From positions 248,001 to 312,000 of the forward strand of contig JACDGV010000001.1 in assembly GCA_013821425.1 (NCBI GenBank): DNA of 64,000 nt, given 5' to 3'. The stretch is from Nitrosospira sp. (GTDB lineage: Bacteria > Pseudomonadota > Gammaproteobacteria > Burkholderiales > Nitrosomonadaceae). The position numbers and the translations under genes are program-made. The notes under the pieces are model-generated. The model was not told where the DNA came from and did no database searches. It saw only the letters and a program-made list of their open reading frames with translations. Positions 9,480-19,166 of this stretch are shown in pieces; position 1 is the stretch's first letter, and each line of letters starts with the position of its first letter.

Positions 9480-9787
9480 AGTACCCCCTTTTACCGAAAT
9501 TGAACGAACATGGAGCAAGAGCGGAATTTTCAGTTCATTATAGTTTATTCCTGCCGAATGTCTGGAAGGGCAAAAAGCGTCGCTACCGATGAGGTCAAGT
9601 AGGTAATCTACGGTCGTCCAGAAAAAAGAAGCAGCCTGGAAACGGTATAAACAGAAAATGGGACGATTGAATGTTCGGGAATTGCTCCGTTCGGTGATGA
9701 CGTGTTCCGGAAGGTGCGACAATTTGCCACATTCCCAGGCTTGGCGAAATCGATTATTCTGGTTTTCCTATCGGACGGGGGAGCACG
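9480..9787. other. Divergent intergenic region, di-heme operon / BNR gene
   Basis: A 308-base gap between two divergent transcription units. A promoter candidate for the minus strand lies at 9537-9564. No coding frame with features or RNA gene was recognised. Confidence 0.45.
9537..9564 (-). promoter_or_regulatory. Candidate promoter of the di-heme/P450 operon
   Basis: On the minus strand, CAGACA (9564-9559) and a perfect TATAAT (9542-9537) are separated by 16 bases. The predicted start lies about 50 bases before the GTG of the di-heme gene. The -35 box matches 4 of 6 positions. Confidence 0.42.
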
Positions 9788-11023
9788 ATGCGTTTGATGT
9801 ATGTGGTGCGGCTTTTTGCAGTGCCTTTTGTTCTATGTGTCGCGGGAGTTGCATCGGCGCCTGCGCTGGCTAATCATCCCGATCCGGCAGGCGAGAACAA
9901 TTCCAGGGAGGCCAGGCCTTTCGCAAAGGCGACGCTGGCGGTGGGCGCGACCCTGGATCCGCAAGGGCGGTTATGGCTGGCAAGAGTAGAGAATCAACGC
10001 TTGCTGGTTTCCTGGTCAAAGGATAACGGTAACGTTTTTTCCAGCCCGGTGGTAGTTACGCCCGAGCCGGAAGACATATCTGCTGACGGGGAAAACCGTC
10101 CAAAAATTGCGGTTGCGCAGGATGGCACGGTACTCCTTACCTGGGTGCAGTCCCTACCGCAGAAATATTCCGGTAATGTGCGCTTTTCGCGTTCGACTGA
10201 CCTTGGCCGGACATTCTCCCGGCCAATCACCCTGAATGACGATGGCCGAATCACTAGTCACCGGTTTGATTCGCTCGCAATCGACGGCACTGGCAGAATG
10301 GTGGTTGCATGGCTGGACGCGCGCGACCGGGATGCGGCAAGAGAGAGAGGCGAGAAGTTTTCCGGGGTATCGGTTTATACCGCAAAATCCTTTGATAATG
10401 GGGCGAGTTTTGGTGCGAACCGCCGGTTTCAAAAGCATACCTGCGAGTGCTGCAGGATTGCCCTGAGCTGGACCAAAGAGGGGCCAGTGGCCTTCTGGCG
10501 GAATATTTTTGGTAGCAACACGCGCGACTTTGCGATTGCGAATTTGGACAAAGGCGGCGTGAGACGCGCCACGTATGACGAATGGCAAATTGATGCATGC
10601 CCCCACAATGGAGGAAGCATAGCTGGCGACCGTCAGGGACAATTGCACCTGGTATGGTTTACCAATGGTACGGCACGCCAGGGCCTGTTCTACAAACGTA
10701 TTGGCGGTGATTGGGAATCAAGGCCAATGCCTGTCGGCAATGCTGAAGCCCAGGCCAATCATGCTGCGCTGGCCGCGATGGATAATACCGTCGTCCTCAC
10801 CTGGCGGGAATTCGATGGACAGGTTTATTCCACACAGATGATGCATTCCAATGACGGTGGCACCACCTGGAGCGAACCGCTTCGTCTAATGGAATCCGCC
10901 GGTGCAACCGACTATCCCGTGCCGCTGATCGATGGCGAGAAGGTCTTGATAGTTTGGAATACCGCAAAGGATGGCCTGCGTATTCTGCCGGTTGAACGCA
11001 TTACCGCGCGACGCTCAAACTAA
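9788..11023 (+). CDS. Exported Asp-box (BNR/sialidase-fold) protein with CxCC motif
   Basis: A 411-residue exported protein with a signal peptide (residues 1-28, cleavage near APALA) and four Asp-box repeats: SKDNGNVF (77-84), STDLGRTF (136-143), SFDNGASF (201-208) and SNDGGTTW (354-361). These mark a six-bladed beta-propeller of the sialidase superfamily. I do not see an arginine triad that would support true sialidase activity, so that label would be a guess. A cysteine cluster (TCECC, 218-222) and a later ACPHNGG near 270 could form disulfides or a metal site. GGGGGAG lies directly upstream of the ATG. The TonB-dependent receptor follows 88 bases later, so the two are probably co-expressed in outer-membrane uptake or surface binding. 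Confidence 0.8.
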   Translation: MRLMYVVRLFAVPFVLCVAGVASAPALANHPDPAGENNSREARPFAKATLAVGATLDPQGRLWLARVENQRLLVSWSKDNGNVFSSPVVVTPEPEDISADGENRPKIAVAQDGTVLLTWVQSLPQKYSGNVRFSRSTDLGRTFSRPITLNDDGRITSHRFDSLAIDGTGRMVVAWLDARDRDAARERGEKFSGVSVYTAKSFDNGASFGANRRFQKHTCECCRIALSWTKEGPVAFWRNIFGSNTRDFAIANLDKGGVRRATYDEWQIDACPHNGGSIAGDRQGQLHLVWFTNGTARQGLFYKRIGGDWESRPMPVGNAEAQANHAALAAMDNTVVLTWREFDGQVYSTQMMHSNDGGTTWSEPLRLMESAGATDYPVPLIDGEKVLIVWNTAKDGLRILPVERITARRSN

Positions 11024-11111
11024 TCGGCACTGCCCTGCAATACAAGGACACGGCAAACCCGCTGCCTAGTGGTTTGGTATGGATTGGCGGGCGAGAAACA
11101 AAAGACAAATA

Positions 11112-13739
11112 ATGAAACCAGTTCCTCTCGCTTTTCTTGCCGGTCTGCTCTGGGCTTCTTCAGCCTTTGCGACCGATGAGCCGGGCCGATCAAGACTCCA
11201 ACCGGACACGAATCTGACGAACCTCCCTAAAGGGGAGTACCGCGGCGAGCAATTCCCGGATGCCGATATCATCACTGAGCCGGGCATGAAGGCCGGCAAA
11301 ACAATCGCAGTGAGGCAGAAGCCCGATCAGGTCGTGGAACCAGCGGTTCCGGCGAGTGTATCGGCGGGTGCTGACGAAAAGGAGCCGCCGGAGACGGCCA
11401 GCCCGGCCGAGGCCCATGATAAGAACACGGCTAAACAGCCGCCAGCCAAGGTGCAGGAAACCGTATTCAAGGAGATGGTCGTGACGGGGGAGACCGAACG
11501 TGACTCGCACTACCCATCACCTTCCACTCGTGTGACCCGGGCACAGATCGAACGACAAAATGCGCAAACGACGGAAGAAGTGCTCAAGTATATGCCCAGC
11601 CTGCAAATCCGTCAGCGTTATGTGGGCGATCCAAACGGTGTCCTGGGTATCCGGGGCGCGGACATGTTCTCGACTGCCCGCAACATGGTCTACGCTGACG
11701 GGTTGCCGCTGCATAATTTTCTGCAGGCATCCTTCAATGGTGCGCCGAGGTGGTCCCTGGTGGGCCCAAACGAAATCGATTCCGTGGATATCGTTTACGG
11801 GCCCTTCTCCGCAGAATATAGCGGCAACTCCATCGGTGGCGTTGTCAACATAAAAACTCGCATGCCCAGCAAGCAGGAGTTCTACGTCGAGAGCAGTCTT
11901 TTCATTCAGCCTTTCAAGATTTACGGACCCGATAAAGGGACATTCATAGGAGACCGGCAATATGTCTCCTACGGCAACAGGATTCAGGATAAGTTTACCG
12001 TGTTCTTGGCCTACAACCGCCTTGAAGCGCAGAGCCATCCGCAATCTTACTTCATCGATAATACGGGGTTATTGGATGTACCCGGAGGAACGCCCGTGAC
12101 CGGCGGTATCCGTACCCCCGATACCCGCGGTACACCCAGTATCATCTATGGCGACACCGGGCCGGAAAAAGTGAATACGCACTTGTTCAAAGGCAAATTC
12201 GGCTACGATATCACTCGAGATCTGCAGGCCATTTTTACGGTGGCTTACGAGGATCGGACGCGCAACCAGAACCACACCCGCAACTACTTGAGCGGCACAA
12301 CCGGAGATCCTTACTGGGGAGGGGGGGTAGTACCTTGTTGTGTCCCCGGTGATGCTTCCCTTGACGGTACCCGTTTCGATGTGGTGCAACGCGGTTTTGG
12401 CGGTAGCCAGGACAAGCGCGAGACGCTGAATCTTGGCTTGCAGCTTCGTGGCGCATTGACCCCTACCTGGGACATAGATTCCACTATCAGCCATTTCGAC
12501 GTCCTGAAGGACATACGCGCCTCGGCCTTTTTCAATCGAAACGACCGGGACAATACCGGCGCCGGACAGATTCAGGATTTCAAAAAATTCAGTTGGCTGA
12601 ATTATGATCTCAAGCTAAGCACGCCGGTATTGCTCGGCAACGAAAAAGTATCGTTTCTGGCCGGATATCACTTCGATCAATACAACTTGAGTTTCCGGCA
12701 ATATTCTTTGCTCGACTACGGCACGATGACTCGAGGGGCATTGCAGGCAGGCCGGAACAACGATGGTCAGACTTCGACGCACGCAATGTTTGCTCAATCC
12801 GCCTTTCGTTTTTTGCCGGGTTGGGATGTTACTACAGGCTTGCGTCAGGAATGGTGGGCGGCCTCTAAAGGGGTTGTCGGAAGTACTCCGGTGCCAGACC
12901 GTGATGAATCGGCTCTTTCTCCAAAAGTATCAGTTGGTTATGAGCCTGGACAGTGGAAATACCGCTATTCGTTTGGTCGCGCCCATCGGTTTCCGGTTAT
13001 TGCCGAACTTTATCAATCTATAGGTTCTCCGACCCAAATAATTCAGGCGAATGCTCAGCTCAAACCCGAGAATGGCGTGCATCACAACTTCATGATCGAA
13101 TACGGGTTGCCCAAGGGCTACGTCCGGCTAAATGCTTTTCGCGACGACATCAAGGACGCGATCCAGCAAGTACAAACCGTTTCAGGTGTAGTCACAACAA
13201 GCGCATTCCAAAACATTGATCAGACTAGCACGACGGGTGTCGAGCTAGTCTTCGACCAACGCCGCATCCTGGGGTCCAAATTTGACTTTATGTTCAACGG
13301 TACCTGGATGAATGCAAAAGTGGACAAGGGTCCATTCATCAACTTTACAGCGCCAAATCATCCATTGCCAACTGATCCAAACGAACCGGGGCCGGACAGT
13401 TTCAATCTGACGGGTAAACAGCGCATCCGGCTGCCTCACTGGCGAGCGAATTTTTTTACCACTTACAACGCCACTGAGGCGTGGGACATCTCGCTGTCCG
13501 GTCGTTACACCAGCGATTCCTTCAACGATCTCGATAACAGGGATCATGTGAACAACGTATTCGGGGCACAGAGCGATTTCTTTTTCATGGACTTCAAAAC
13601 CAGCTATCGCCATAAATTCCAGAACGGCTTGAGAAGCCGTTTTTCGTTCGGGATTAGCAACCTGAACAACGACAAGGCCTACGTTTTTCACCCCTATCCG
13701 CAACGTACCTACCTTGTCGAGGCAGCATTCAGCTATTGA
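11112..13739 (+). CDS. TonB-dependent outer-membrane receptor
   Basis: An 875-residue ligand-gated transporter powered by TonB-ExbBD. The signal peptide covers residues 1-20 (PLAFLAGLLWASSAFA). An unusually long, proline/alanine/glutamate-rich linker of about 100 residues precedes the TonB-box-like EMVVTGE. The plug follows (TRVTRAQIERQNAQTTEEVLKYMPS, VLGIRGADMF, NSIGGVVNIKTRMP). The barrel ends in the aromatic YLVEAAFSY typical of outer-membrane proteins. I use the ATG at 11112 because it starts the signal peptide; an in-frame ATG at 11079 gives a poor N-terminus. The substrate is not evident. Pairing with the Cys-rich BNR protein suggests a metal or metal complex, as an inference only. Confidence 0.9.
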   Translation: MKPVPLAFLAGLLWASSAFATDEPGRSRLQPDTNLTNLPKGEYRGEQFPDADIITEPGMKAGKTIAVRQKPDQVVEPAVPASVSAGADEKEPPETASPAEAHDKNTAKQPPAKVQETVFKEMVVTGETERDSHYPSPSTRVTRAQIERQNAQTTEEVLKYMPSLQIRQRYVGDPNGVLGIRGADMFSTARNMVYADGLPLHNFLQASFNGAPRWSLVGPNEIDSVDIVYGPFSAEYSGNSIGGVVNIKTRMPSKQEFYVESSLFIQPFKIYGPDKGTFIGDRQYVSYGNRIQDKFTVFLAYNRLEAQSHPQSYFIDNTGLLDVPGGTPVTGGIRTPDTRGTPSIIYGDTGPEKVNTHLFKGKFGYDITRDLQAIFTVAYEDRTRNQNHTRNYLSGTTGDPYWGGGVVPCCVPGDASLDGTRFDVVQRGFGGSQDKRETLNLGLQLRGALTPTWDIDSTISHFDVLKDIRASAFFNRNDRDNTGAGQIQDFKKFSWLNYDLKLSTPVLLGNEKVSFLAGYHFDQYNLSFRQYSLLDYGTMTRGALQAGRNNDGQTSTHAMFAQSAFRFLPGWDVTTGLRQEWWAASKGVVGSTPVPDRDESALSPKVSVGYEPGQWKYRYSFGRAHRFPVIAELYQSIGSPTQIIQANAQLKPENGVHHNFMIEYGLPKGYVRLNAFRDDIKDAIQQVQTVSGVVTTSAFQNIDQTSTTGVELVFDQRRILGSKFDFMFNGTWMNAKVDKGPFINFTAPNHPLPTDPNEPGPDSFNLTGKQRIRLPHWRANFFTTYNATEAWDISLSGRYTSDSFNDLDNRDHVNNVFGAQSDFFFMDFKTSYRHKFQNGLRSRFSFGISNLNNDKAYVFHPYPQRTYLVEAAFSY

Positions 13740-13788
13740 GTCCGCGGAGTCTCCAACCACAGGGGGCGTCAACCTCCGGCACGGTCAC

Positions 13789-14619
13789 TTACTCGAACAG
13801 ATTGATTATTCCATCCAGTCCCACATGATTAAGCGCATAAGTTGCCTTCTGCTGAACGATAGGCTTGGCGTGATATGCGACGCTGACGCCGGCGGCTTCC
13901 ATCATGTCAAGGTCGTTGGCCCCATCGCCGATAGCAATGACCTGTTCCCGTTTCAATCCAAGCTCTTCGCGTACTTTGTTCAGCACTTCGGCCTTGCCCC
14001 GCGCTCCCATGATTTCCCCCAGCACTTTACCGGCAAGCTTCCCGTTCTCGATTTCGAGCGTGTTGGCAGCAGCATAATCAAAACCCAGTCTTGATTTTAT
14101 TCTGTCGGTAAAAAACGTGAATCCGCCGGAGATCACCATCGTTTTGAGTCCGGCCAATTTCATCTGTAGCAGCATCTTTTCCGCGCCGGGGCTCAACCGG
14201 ACGCGTTCATCGTATACTCGTTGCAGTGCATCCTCCTCAAGGCCCCGCAGCAGGACGGTCCGCTGCCGCAAGCTCTCGGCGAAGACTATTTCGCCGCGCA
14301 TGGTTCTCTGGGTAATTTCCGCTACTTGCGCTTTCACGCCTTGCATGTCGGCTATTTCGTCGATCGATTCGATCGCAAGCAGGGTTGAATCCATGTCCAT
14401 TGCCACCAGACCAAAGCCGGTAAGCCGCACCATCGGTTCAACGAACGCGAAGTCCAGTTCAGCCTCTGCGCAGTATCTGGCTACGTGTTCCCGCCGGTCC
14501 GCGTTTTTTAGCCGGAAAGCCTGACCCGAAATGCGTTCGATATGGTTGGCGCCGGCGAGTTTTGCCAGTTCGCGCAGGTCGCTGTTCTGGATTTCGATAC
14601 CTTGTATGATCAGATTCAT
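13789..14619 (-). CDS. serB: Phosphoserine phosphatase SerB
   Basis: A HAD-superfamily phosphatase that releases L-serine from phosphoserine in the last step of serine synthesis. The catalytic DxDST motif is MDMDSTL (nucleophile Asp75, acid/base Asp77), followed by the family-specific AIESIDEIAD. Later HAD motifs are MVISGGF and IGDGANDLDMMEAAG. At 276 residues it includes the short N-terminal ACT-like segment seen in proteobacterial SerB. The stop codon is 49 bases from that of the convergent TonB receptor gene. It appears to be transcribed alone. Confidence 0.95.
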   Translation of the reverse strand: MNLIIQGIEIQNSDLRELAKLAGANHIERISGQAFRLKNADRREHVARYCAEAELDFAFVEPMVRLTGFGLVAMDMDSTLLAIESIDEIADMQGVKAQVAEITQRTMRGEIVFAESLRQRTVLLRGLEEDALQRVYDERVRLSPGAEKMLLQMKLAGLKTMVISGGFTFFTDRIKSRLGFDYAAANTLEIENGKLAGKVLGEIMGARGKAEVLNKVREELGLKREQVIAIGDGANDLDMMEAAGVSVAYHAKPIVQQKATYALNHVGLDGIINLFE

Positions 14620-14985
14620 ATGCCGCCCGATTGATTGTATTGCTAAGAATGCCGTTGGATCACATGCCGTGGTCGATGACAGTTTACGAAATGGAGGATG
14701 AATGCGTTCTTCAGCGGAGACGGAAAGTACGCTTCCTCAAATTTTTGCAGATAGTAGCGGTAGTTCACCCCACGGCACGCCGCCCGGAGCATATTCTTTC
14801 GATAAGCGGTATTTTTCCACCGCCGCGCCTATTTTGCCAGCAATCGCCGCCGACTCCCAATCGAATCTCTGCAATACCCGGGTTCGGGATGAAATGGGGC
14901 TTACCAATGCACAACCGGAATATAATCTTGCCTCGACTTTTCTTGCGGTGTCCAGAATGGAACGACTGAAAACAGGCCAATTTTC
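14620..14985. other. serB-purT divergent intergenic region
   Basis: A 366-base gap holding the starts of two divergent genes. I see only short non-descript frames and no convincing promoter, riboswitch or RNA. A purine-responsive element before purT is possible but not recognised. Confidence 0.4.
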
Positions 14986-16206
14986 ATGAGTGACCAGCTT
15001 ATCATCGGAACTCCGCTCTGCCCCTCCGCTACAAGGGTCATGCTGCTCGGCAGCGGTGAACTTGGCAAGGAGGTTATTATCGCACTGCAGCGCCTGGGCA
15101 TAGAAACGATTGCGGTGGACCGTTATCCTAATGCCCCGGGGCATCAGGTAGCGCATCGCGCGCATGTAATCAATATGACGGATGGTGTCGAACTGCGCAA
15201 ATTGGTGGAGCGCGAGCGACCACATATCATCGTACCCGAGATTGAAGCGCTAGACACGAGCATGCTAATGGAAATCGAACGCAGGGGGATAGCCCGCGTT
15301 ATTCCAACAGCGCGTGCTGCGCAGCTTACCATGAACCGGGAGGGAATTCGCCGGCTGGCGGCGGAAACACTGGGTTTGCCTACTTCCTCGTATGCTTTTG
15401 CCAGTTGCCTTAAAGAACTGCGACAGGTAATCGAAAGTAGTATTGGCTACCCCTGCGTCGTGAAGCCGGTGATGTCTTCTTCTGGAAAAGGCCAATCGAA
15501 AATCAATAATGCGGCAGAAGTGGAAGCGGCCTGGAACTGTGCCGCCAACGGCGGCAGGGTCAACCAGGGACGCGTGATCGTCGAGGGCTTCGTTCCGTTT
15601 GATTATGAAATAACACAACTCGCCATACGCGCGCGAGGCTCGAGCCGCATAATTGAAACGTATTTTTGCGAACCTATCGGTCACATCCAGATTGATGGCG
15701 ATTACGTCGAAAGCTGGCAGCCGCAGGTAGTGCCGCCCCTGGCATTGCAGCGGGTCCGCCATATTGCCGAACAGGTTACAGGCAACCTCGGGGGGCTGGG
15801 CGTCTTCGGCGTGGAACTGTTTGTCAAGGATGAGGAAGTCTGGTTTAGCGAGGTCAGTCCGCGGCCGCATGATACTGGCATGGTAACGATGTGTAGTCAG
15901 ATTCAGAACGAGTTCGAACTGCACGCGCGCGCCATACTCGGCCTAACAGTGAATACGGACCTGAGGGCGCCTGGAGCGAGTGCGGTGATTTACGGGCAAC
16001 TGGAAGACCGGGCTATCGCTTTCACTGGAGTGGACGAAGCTTTGCGCGTACCGTTAAGCGATCTGAGACTGTTCGGCAAGCCGCGGTCTCTCGTCAAGCG
16101 CCGCATGGGGGTGGCGCTCGCGAACGGAGTTGATACCGTTGAGGCCAGGAAGCGTGCCAATCTCGCGGCCAGCCGGGTTATTCCCGTCACAAGCGCGGCT
16201 GATTGA
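14986..16206 (+). CDS. purT: Formate-dependent phosphoribosylglycinamide formyltransferase PurT
   Basis: An ATP-grasp enzyme of 406 residues that formylates GAR using formate and ATP, in de novo purine synthesis. It begins with the nucleotide-fold motif [20 protein letters not shown] and continues with [18 protein letters not shown] and VPEIEALDT, all characteristic of PurT. ATP-grasp residues include [16 protein letters not shown] and the C-terminal [16 protein letters not shown], which carries metal-binding acid and Asn-type positions. The ATG at 14986 matches the usual N-terminus although the ribosome binding site is weak. It is monocistronic. Confidence 0.95.
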   Translation: MSDQLIIGTPLCPSATRVMLLGSGELGKEVIIALQRLGIETIAVDRYPNAPGHQVAHRAHVINMTDGVELRKLVERERPHIIVPEIEALDTSMLMEIERRGIARVIPTARAAQLTMNREGIRRLAAETLGLPTSSYAFASCLKELRQVIESSIGYPCVVKPVMSSSGKGQSKINNAAEVEAAWNCAANGGRVNQGRVIVEGFVPFDYEITQLAIRARGSSRIIETYFCEPIGHIQIDGDYVESWQPQVVPPLALQRVRHIAEQVTGNLGGLGVFGVELFVKDEEVWFSEVSPRPHDTGMVTMCSQIQNEFELHARAILGLTVNTDLRAPGASAVIYGQLEDRAIAFTGVDEALRVPLSDLRLFGKPRSLVKRRMGVALANGVDTVEARKRANLAASRVIPVTSAAD

Positions 16207-16487
16207 AATTGAATTCAAGCACCGTGCTGCTCGCTCCGTTAGTTACTTAAGATGTCCCCTCCGTGGAAAGGGCGGAGTGCATTTTACTGACGAGACTGGA
16301 TCAGTGTTGACGTGGTTCGTAAACGGAAGGACCCACGGTTTCGAGTAAACGTGAATTGCGCAGTACCCGCAGTACCGATAGGGCCCGGTTGTATTGACAA
16401 GGATTATCAGGACGGGAGTTAGTCAGTAATGGGATTATTGAAACGATCGGTAAGGTTTTGCAGCTCGGTGAATATCCGGTGGCACAA

Positions 16488-17285
16488 ATGCCAGGCTGGA
16501 TAATTCTGCTGTTTCTGGGCCTGAGCATCATGGGATGTGCGGTTTCTCCAACCCTGCATTCACCCGGGGCAGAGACCCTTACGTCCCTTTTAGAGCCCCT
16601 GGTGAGGAAGCCTTACGAAATGGAGCATAAACAGCTTCTGGCGGAAAAGGAGGCGCAGCAACGGGAAATCGAACGCCTGCAGAAACTGCTGGCGGAGAAG
16701 GAAGCGCAAATTCGCAGTCAGCAGGTCCAGCAGCATGAAAAGGCGAAGCAGCTACAGGAGACTACCAGTCAAGCTGCCCATGCCCAGGTGAAGCTACGGC
16801 GGCTGGCTACTCGTCCCGCCGCTGCATCGGCTATCGCGGAAGTTGAAATGGTGATGGAAGACCTGAAATCGTCCTCAATCGCAGAGGGCGAACAAGTATT
16901 GCAAACGCAGGCCCAGCGTTTGCTCAACGCCGCCACAGCGTTGTATGCGGAAGAAAATTATGCCAGCGCCGTGGATCATGCCGCTCAGGCCCGTGAGTTT
17001 GTCGATATGGTAACCGGCAACCGGGGCCGAAAAAACCCTGACCAGGTCACGATTGCGTTGCAAGTTCCCATTCCGGTACAGGCGGCGAACAACATTAATC
17101 TTCGACAGAAGCCGGGTTTAAGGGCCCCTGTACTGACGATATTACAAAAAGATTCCCTAATGACCGTTGAGGCTTATCGAGGCGATTGGCTGCAAGTCAT
17201 TACAGCGGAGGGGCGAACAGGATGGGTGTCGAATACGTTGGTAGAGGCGCAGCTGGGCAAACCGAGGAGCGCGGAGGAATTTTAG
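16488..17285 (+). CDS. Lipoprotein with coiled coil and C-terminal SH3b domain
   Basis: A 265-residue protein with a hydrophobic N-terminus ending in SIMGC, a lipobox. Next is a charged coiled coil (about 45-110) with LLAEKEAQ occurring twice. A helical middle segment (LLNAATALYAEENYASAVDHA) resembles a TPR-like pair. The C-terminus is a bacterial SH3 domain (NINLRQKPGLRAPVL, GDWLQVI, GRTGWVSN) that may bind peptidoglycan. The start is uncertain: the first in-frame ATG is 16488, while a TTG at 16458 with GGTAAGG upstream adds ten residues. The signal lacks the usual basic n-region either way. It stands alone and converges on the diguanylate cyclase gene. Exact role is unknown. Confidence 0.75.
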   Translation: MPGWIILLFLGLSIMGCAVSPTLHSPGAETLTSLLEPLVRKPYEMEHKQLLAEKEAQQREIERLQKLLAEKEAQIRSQQVQQHEKAKQLQETTSQAAHAQVKLRRLATRPAAASAIAEVEMVMEDLKSSSIAEGEQVLQTQAQRLLNAATALYAEENYASAVDHAAQAREFVDMVTGNRGRKNPDQVTIALQVPIPVQAANNINLRQKPGLRAPVLTILQKDSLMTVEAYRGDWLQVITAEGRTGWVSNTLVEAQLGKPRSAEEF

Positions 17286-17307
17286 AACAACCTATTGAGA
17301 AACCACA

Positions 17308-17334
17308 CTTAGGGAAGCCTTGAACAAGTTCTCC
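17308..17334 (-). repeat. 27-bp dispersed intergenic repeat, copy A
   Basis: On the minus strand this reads GGAGAACTTGTTCA then AGGCTTCCCTAAG. It matches copy B at 38274-38300 at 24 of 27 positions; all three differences are transitions. It lies between convergent genes. GAACttGTTC inside it is a small palindrome. Confidence 0.65.
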
Positions 17335-17390
17335 GCAGAGCACGTTACGGTAAAATTGGGATAATCCAAAGGTGCGCGCAAGTGATAGTT

Positions 17391-19004
17391 CTAGCACGCG
17401 GAGTATGCCCGATTGCGGCCCGCGCGCTTAGCCTCATAAAGCGCGGCGTCTGCTCGTGCGAACATCAGTGTAGCGGTGACGTCATCTGGTTGGGACTCCA
17501 CGATTCCTATGCTCACTGTTACTACGATTGATGACCCGTTAACAACGTATCGCATATCCTCCACCTCGGAGCGAATCCGCTCTGCGGTTTTCAGCGCCGG
17601 TTCCGCCGAGGTTTCAGCCAGGATGATAATGAACTCGTCGCCACCGTAGCGCGCCGCAAAGTCGATACTGCGGATCGACTGAAGAAGTATGTGAGCCACA
17701 GCCGTGAGGATTTCGTCCCCGGCGACATGGCCGCACGTATCGTTGATCGTCTTGAAGTGATCGATATCCAGCATCAGTAACGTAAATGGCCGTTCACTGC
17801 GGTTGAACCGTGCGAGCTGATCGGTCAGTATTGAGTCAAGCTTGCTGCGGTTATACAGGCCGGTCAGGCTGTCGGTGATGGAAAGCCTCGCCAGCATCTG
17901 ATTCTGCTGATGCATCGCTTCATTGGCGGCCATGATTTCGGCATGGGTGCGGCGCAGCCGATCCGCCATCTCATTGAAAACCCGTGTAAGATGCCCGAGC
18001 TCGTCATTACGCGCCGCGTTTAACCTCACGTCAAGATCGCCGCCGGCAATGCGGTCCGCCGCGCGGATCAACCGTTGTAACGGCACAACGATCGAGCGGC
18101 CCAGGTGGAAGGCCACAGCCGCCACGATTACAACCATTGCCGCGACCAGCGCCAGAAAGATATTGCGCAGCTTTATCCATGTGCCATATACCTCCGCACG
18201 ATCGCGTTCCGCCAATATTGTAATGGAGCGTTCCGTCACTACGTCCGCCAATCCGATGACGTGCTGGTGTGTTAATCCCTGAAAGGCCATGGAACTTTCA
18301 GGCTGCGCGCCAAGGCTCCGCAGCAACGCCGCATCAAGTTGCATTAATTCGCGGACGTTGGCGCTGCTGCTGACAAGAGTCCTGCCCTCTGAATCAAGCA
18401 GCAGCACTTCTCCCGGGGGGGGCGATTTTTTGCTTTTCAGATGGGGTTGCATGTCCCGCAAGTCGAGTACGGCGACCAATGCGCCCATCAGCACATCGCC
18501 GTATGACAATACGGGAACTGCGATACTCAGCGTCGCGGTGGCATACCGCTCATTCCAATGCGGGCCTGCAATCACACGCTTTTGCGGCCAGTTGTTCGGG
18601 ATCGTGATGGAAGCCGGTGCATCCGCGCTACTGGCTACGATTTCCCCGGCCGCGTTCACGACAGTCAGCTCAAGTATTGTATCGAGCTTTTCCTGTACTG
18701 AACGGAGATAGTGAGACACGGCGGCCGGACTTTTGCCGCGCGTGTCCGCTGGCCGGTCAGCGACTGTTAAACCCCCTATGATCACGCTGGATGCGGATGT
18801 TACCTGTACCTCGTGTACGCGCTTTTCGATCCAAAGTTCTATCTCTCGGCGAGCATAATTCGTAAGAGTGCGAAGCTCGCGTGTCACGTTATCGCTGATT
18901 TGCGCTTCATTTTGCCGGAATGACAGAATTCCCAGACCTAGTGACGGGATAAGCGTGGCAAGGATGGCGAATACCAGAATTTTGCTTTTAATGCTCTTGA
19001 ACAC
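17391..19004 (-). CDS. Membrane diguanylate cyclase (Cache-HAMP-GGDEF)
   Basis: A 537-residue sensor enzyme making cyclic di-GMP. A transmembrane segment (about 8-28) is followed by a periplasmic Cache-like sensor of some 250 residues (LTNYARREIELWIEKRVHEV onward). A second transmembrane segment lies near 285-305 (IFLALVAAMVVIVAAVAFHLG), then a HAMP domain (VPLQRLIRAADRIAGGDLDVR). The catalytic domain has DSLTGLYNRSKLD and an intact GGDEF at 454-458. Five residues before it is RSID (445-448), a complete RxxD inhibitory site, so product feedback is expected. No EAL domain is present. The ligand sensed cannot be inferred. It is transcribed alone. Confidence 0.92.
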   Translation of the reverse strand: MFKSIKSKILVFAILATLIPSLGLGILSFRQNEAQISDNVTRELRTLTNYARREIELWIEKRVHEVQVTSASSVIIGGLTVADRPADTRGKSPAAVSHYLRSVQEKLDTILELTVVNAAGEIVASSADAPASITIPNNWPQKRVIAGPHWNERYATATLSIAVPVLSYGDVLMGALVAVLDLRDMQPHLKSKKSPPPGEVLLLDSEGRTLVSSSANVRELMQLDAALLRSLGAQPESSMAFQGLTHQHVIGLADVVTERSITILAERDRAEVYGTWIKLRNIFLALVAAMVVIVAAVAFHLGRSIVVPLQRLIRAADRIAGGDLDVRLNAARNDELGHLTRVFNEMADRLRRTHAEIMAANEAMHQQNQMLARLSITDSLTGLYNRSKLDSILTDQLARFNRSERPFTLLMLDIDHFKTINDTCGHVAGDEILTAVAHILLQSIRSIDFAARYGGDEFIIILAETSAEPALKTAERIRSEVEDMRYVVNGSSIVVTVSIGIVESQPDDVTATLMFARADAALYEAKRAGRNRAYSAC

Positions 19005-19166
19005 AATCAGGATATCGTTTCTAGAAACAAAAACAAATTAACGGAAGAGACCCTCGCCAACCGTTGCCAGCTTCTTTAGCAGCAAAAACATGCGGGGATC
19101 TGTAATAGACGTTAACGGCCCTTCCGGCCGTTTATTCAGCGCATCAGATGCCAAAACTCAGGATTG

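Noticed and set aside
9788-11023. Annotation of the BNR protein as a sialidase
   Set aside because: Asp-boxes mark the propeller fold only; catalytic residues were not identified.
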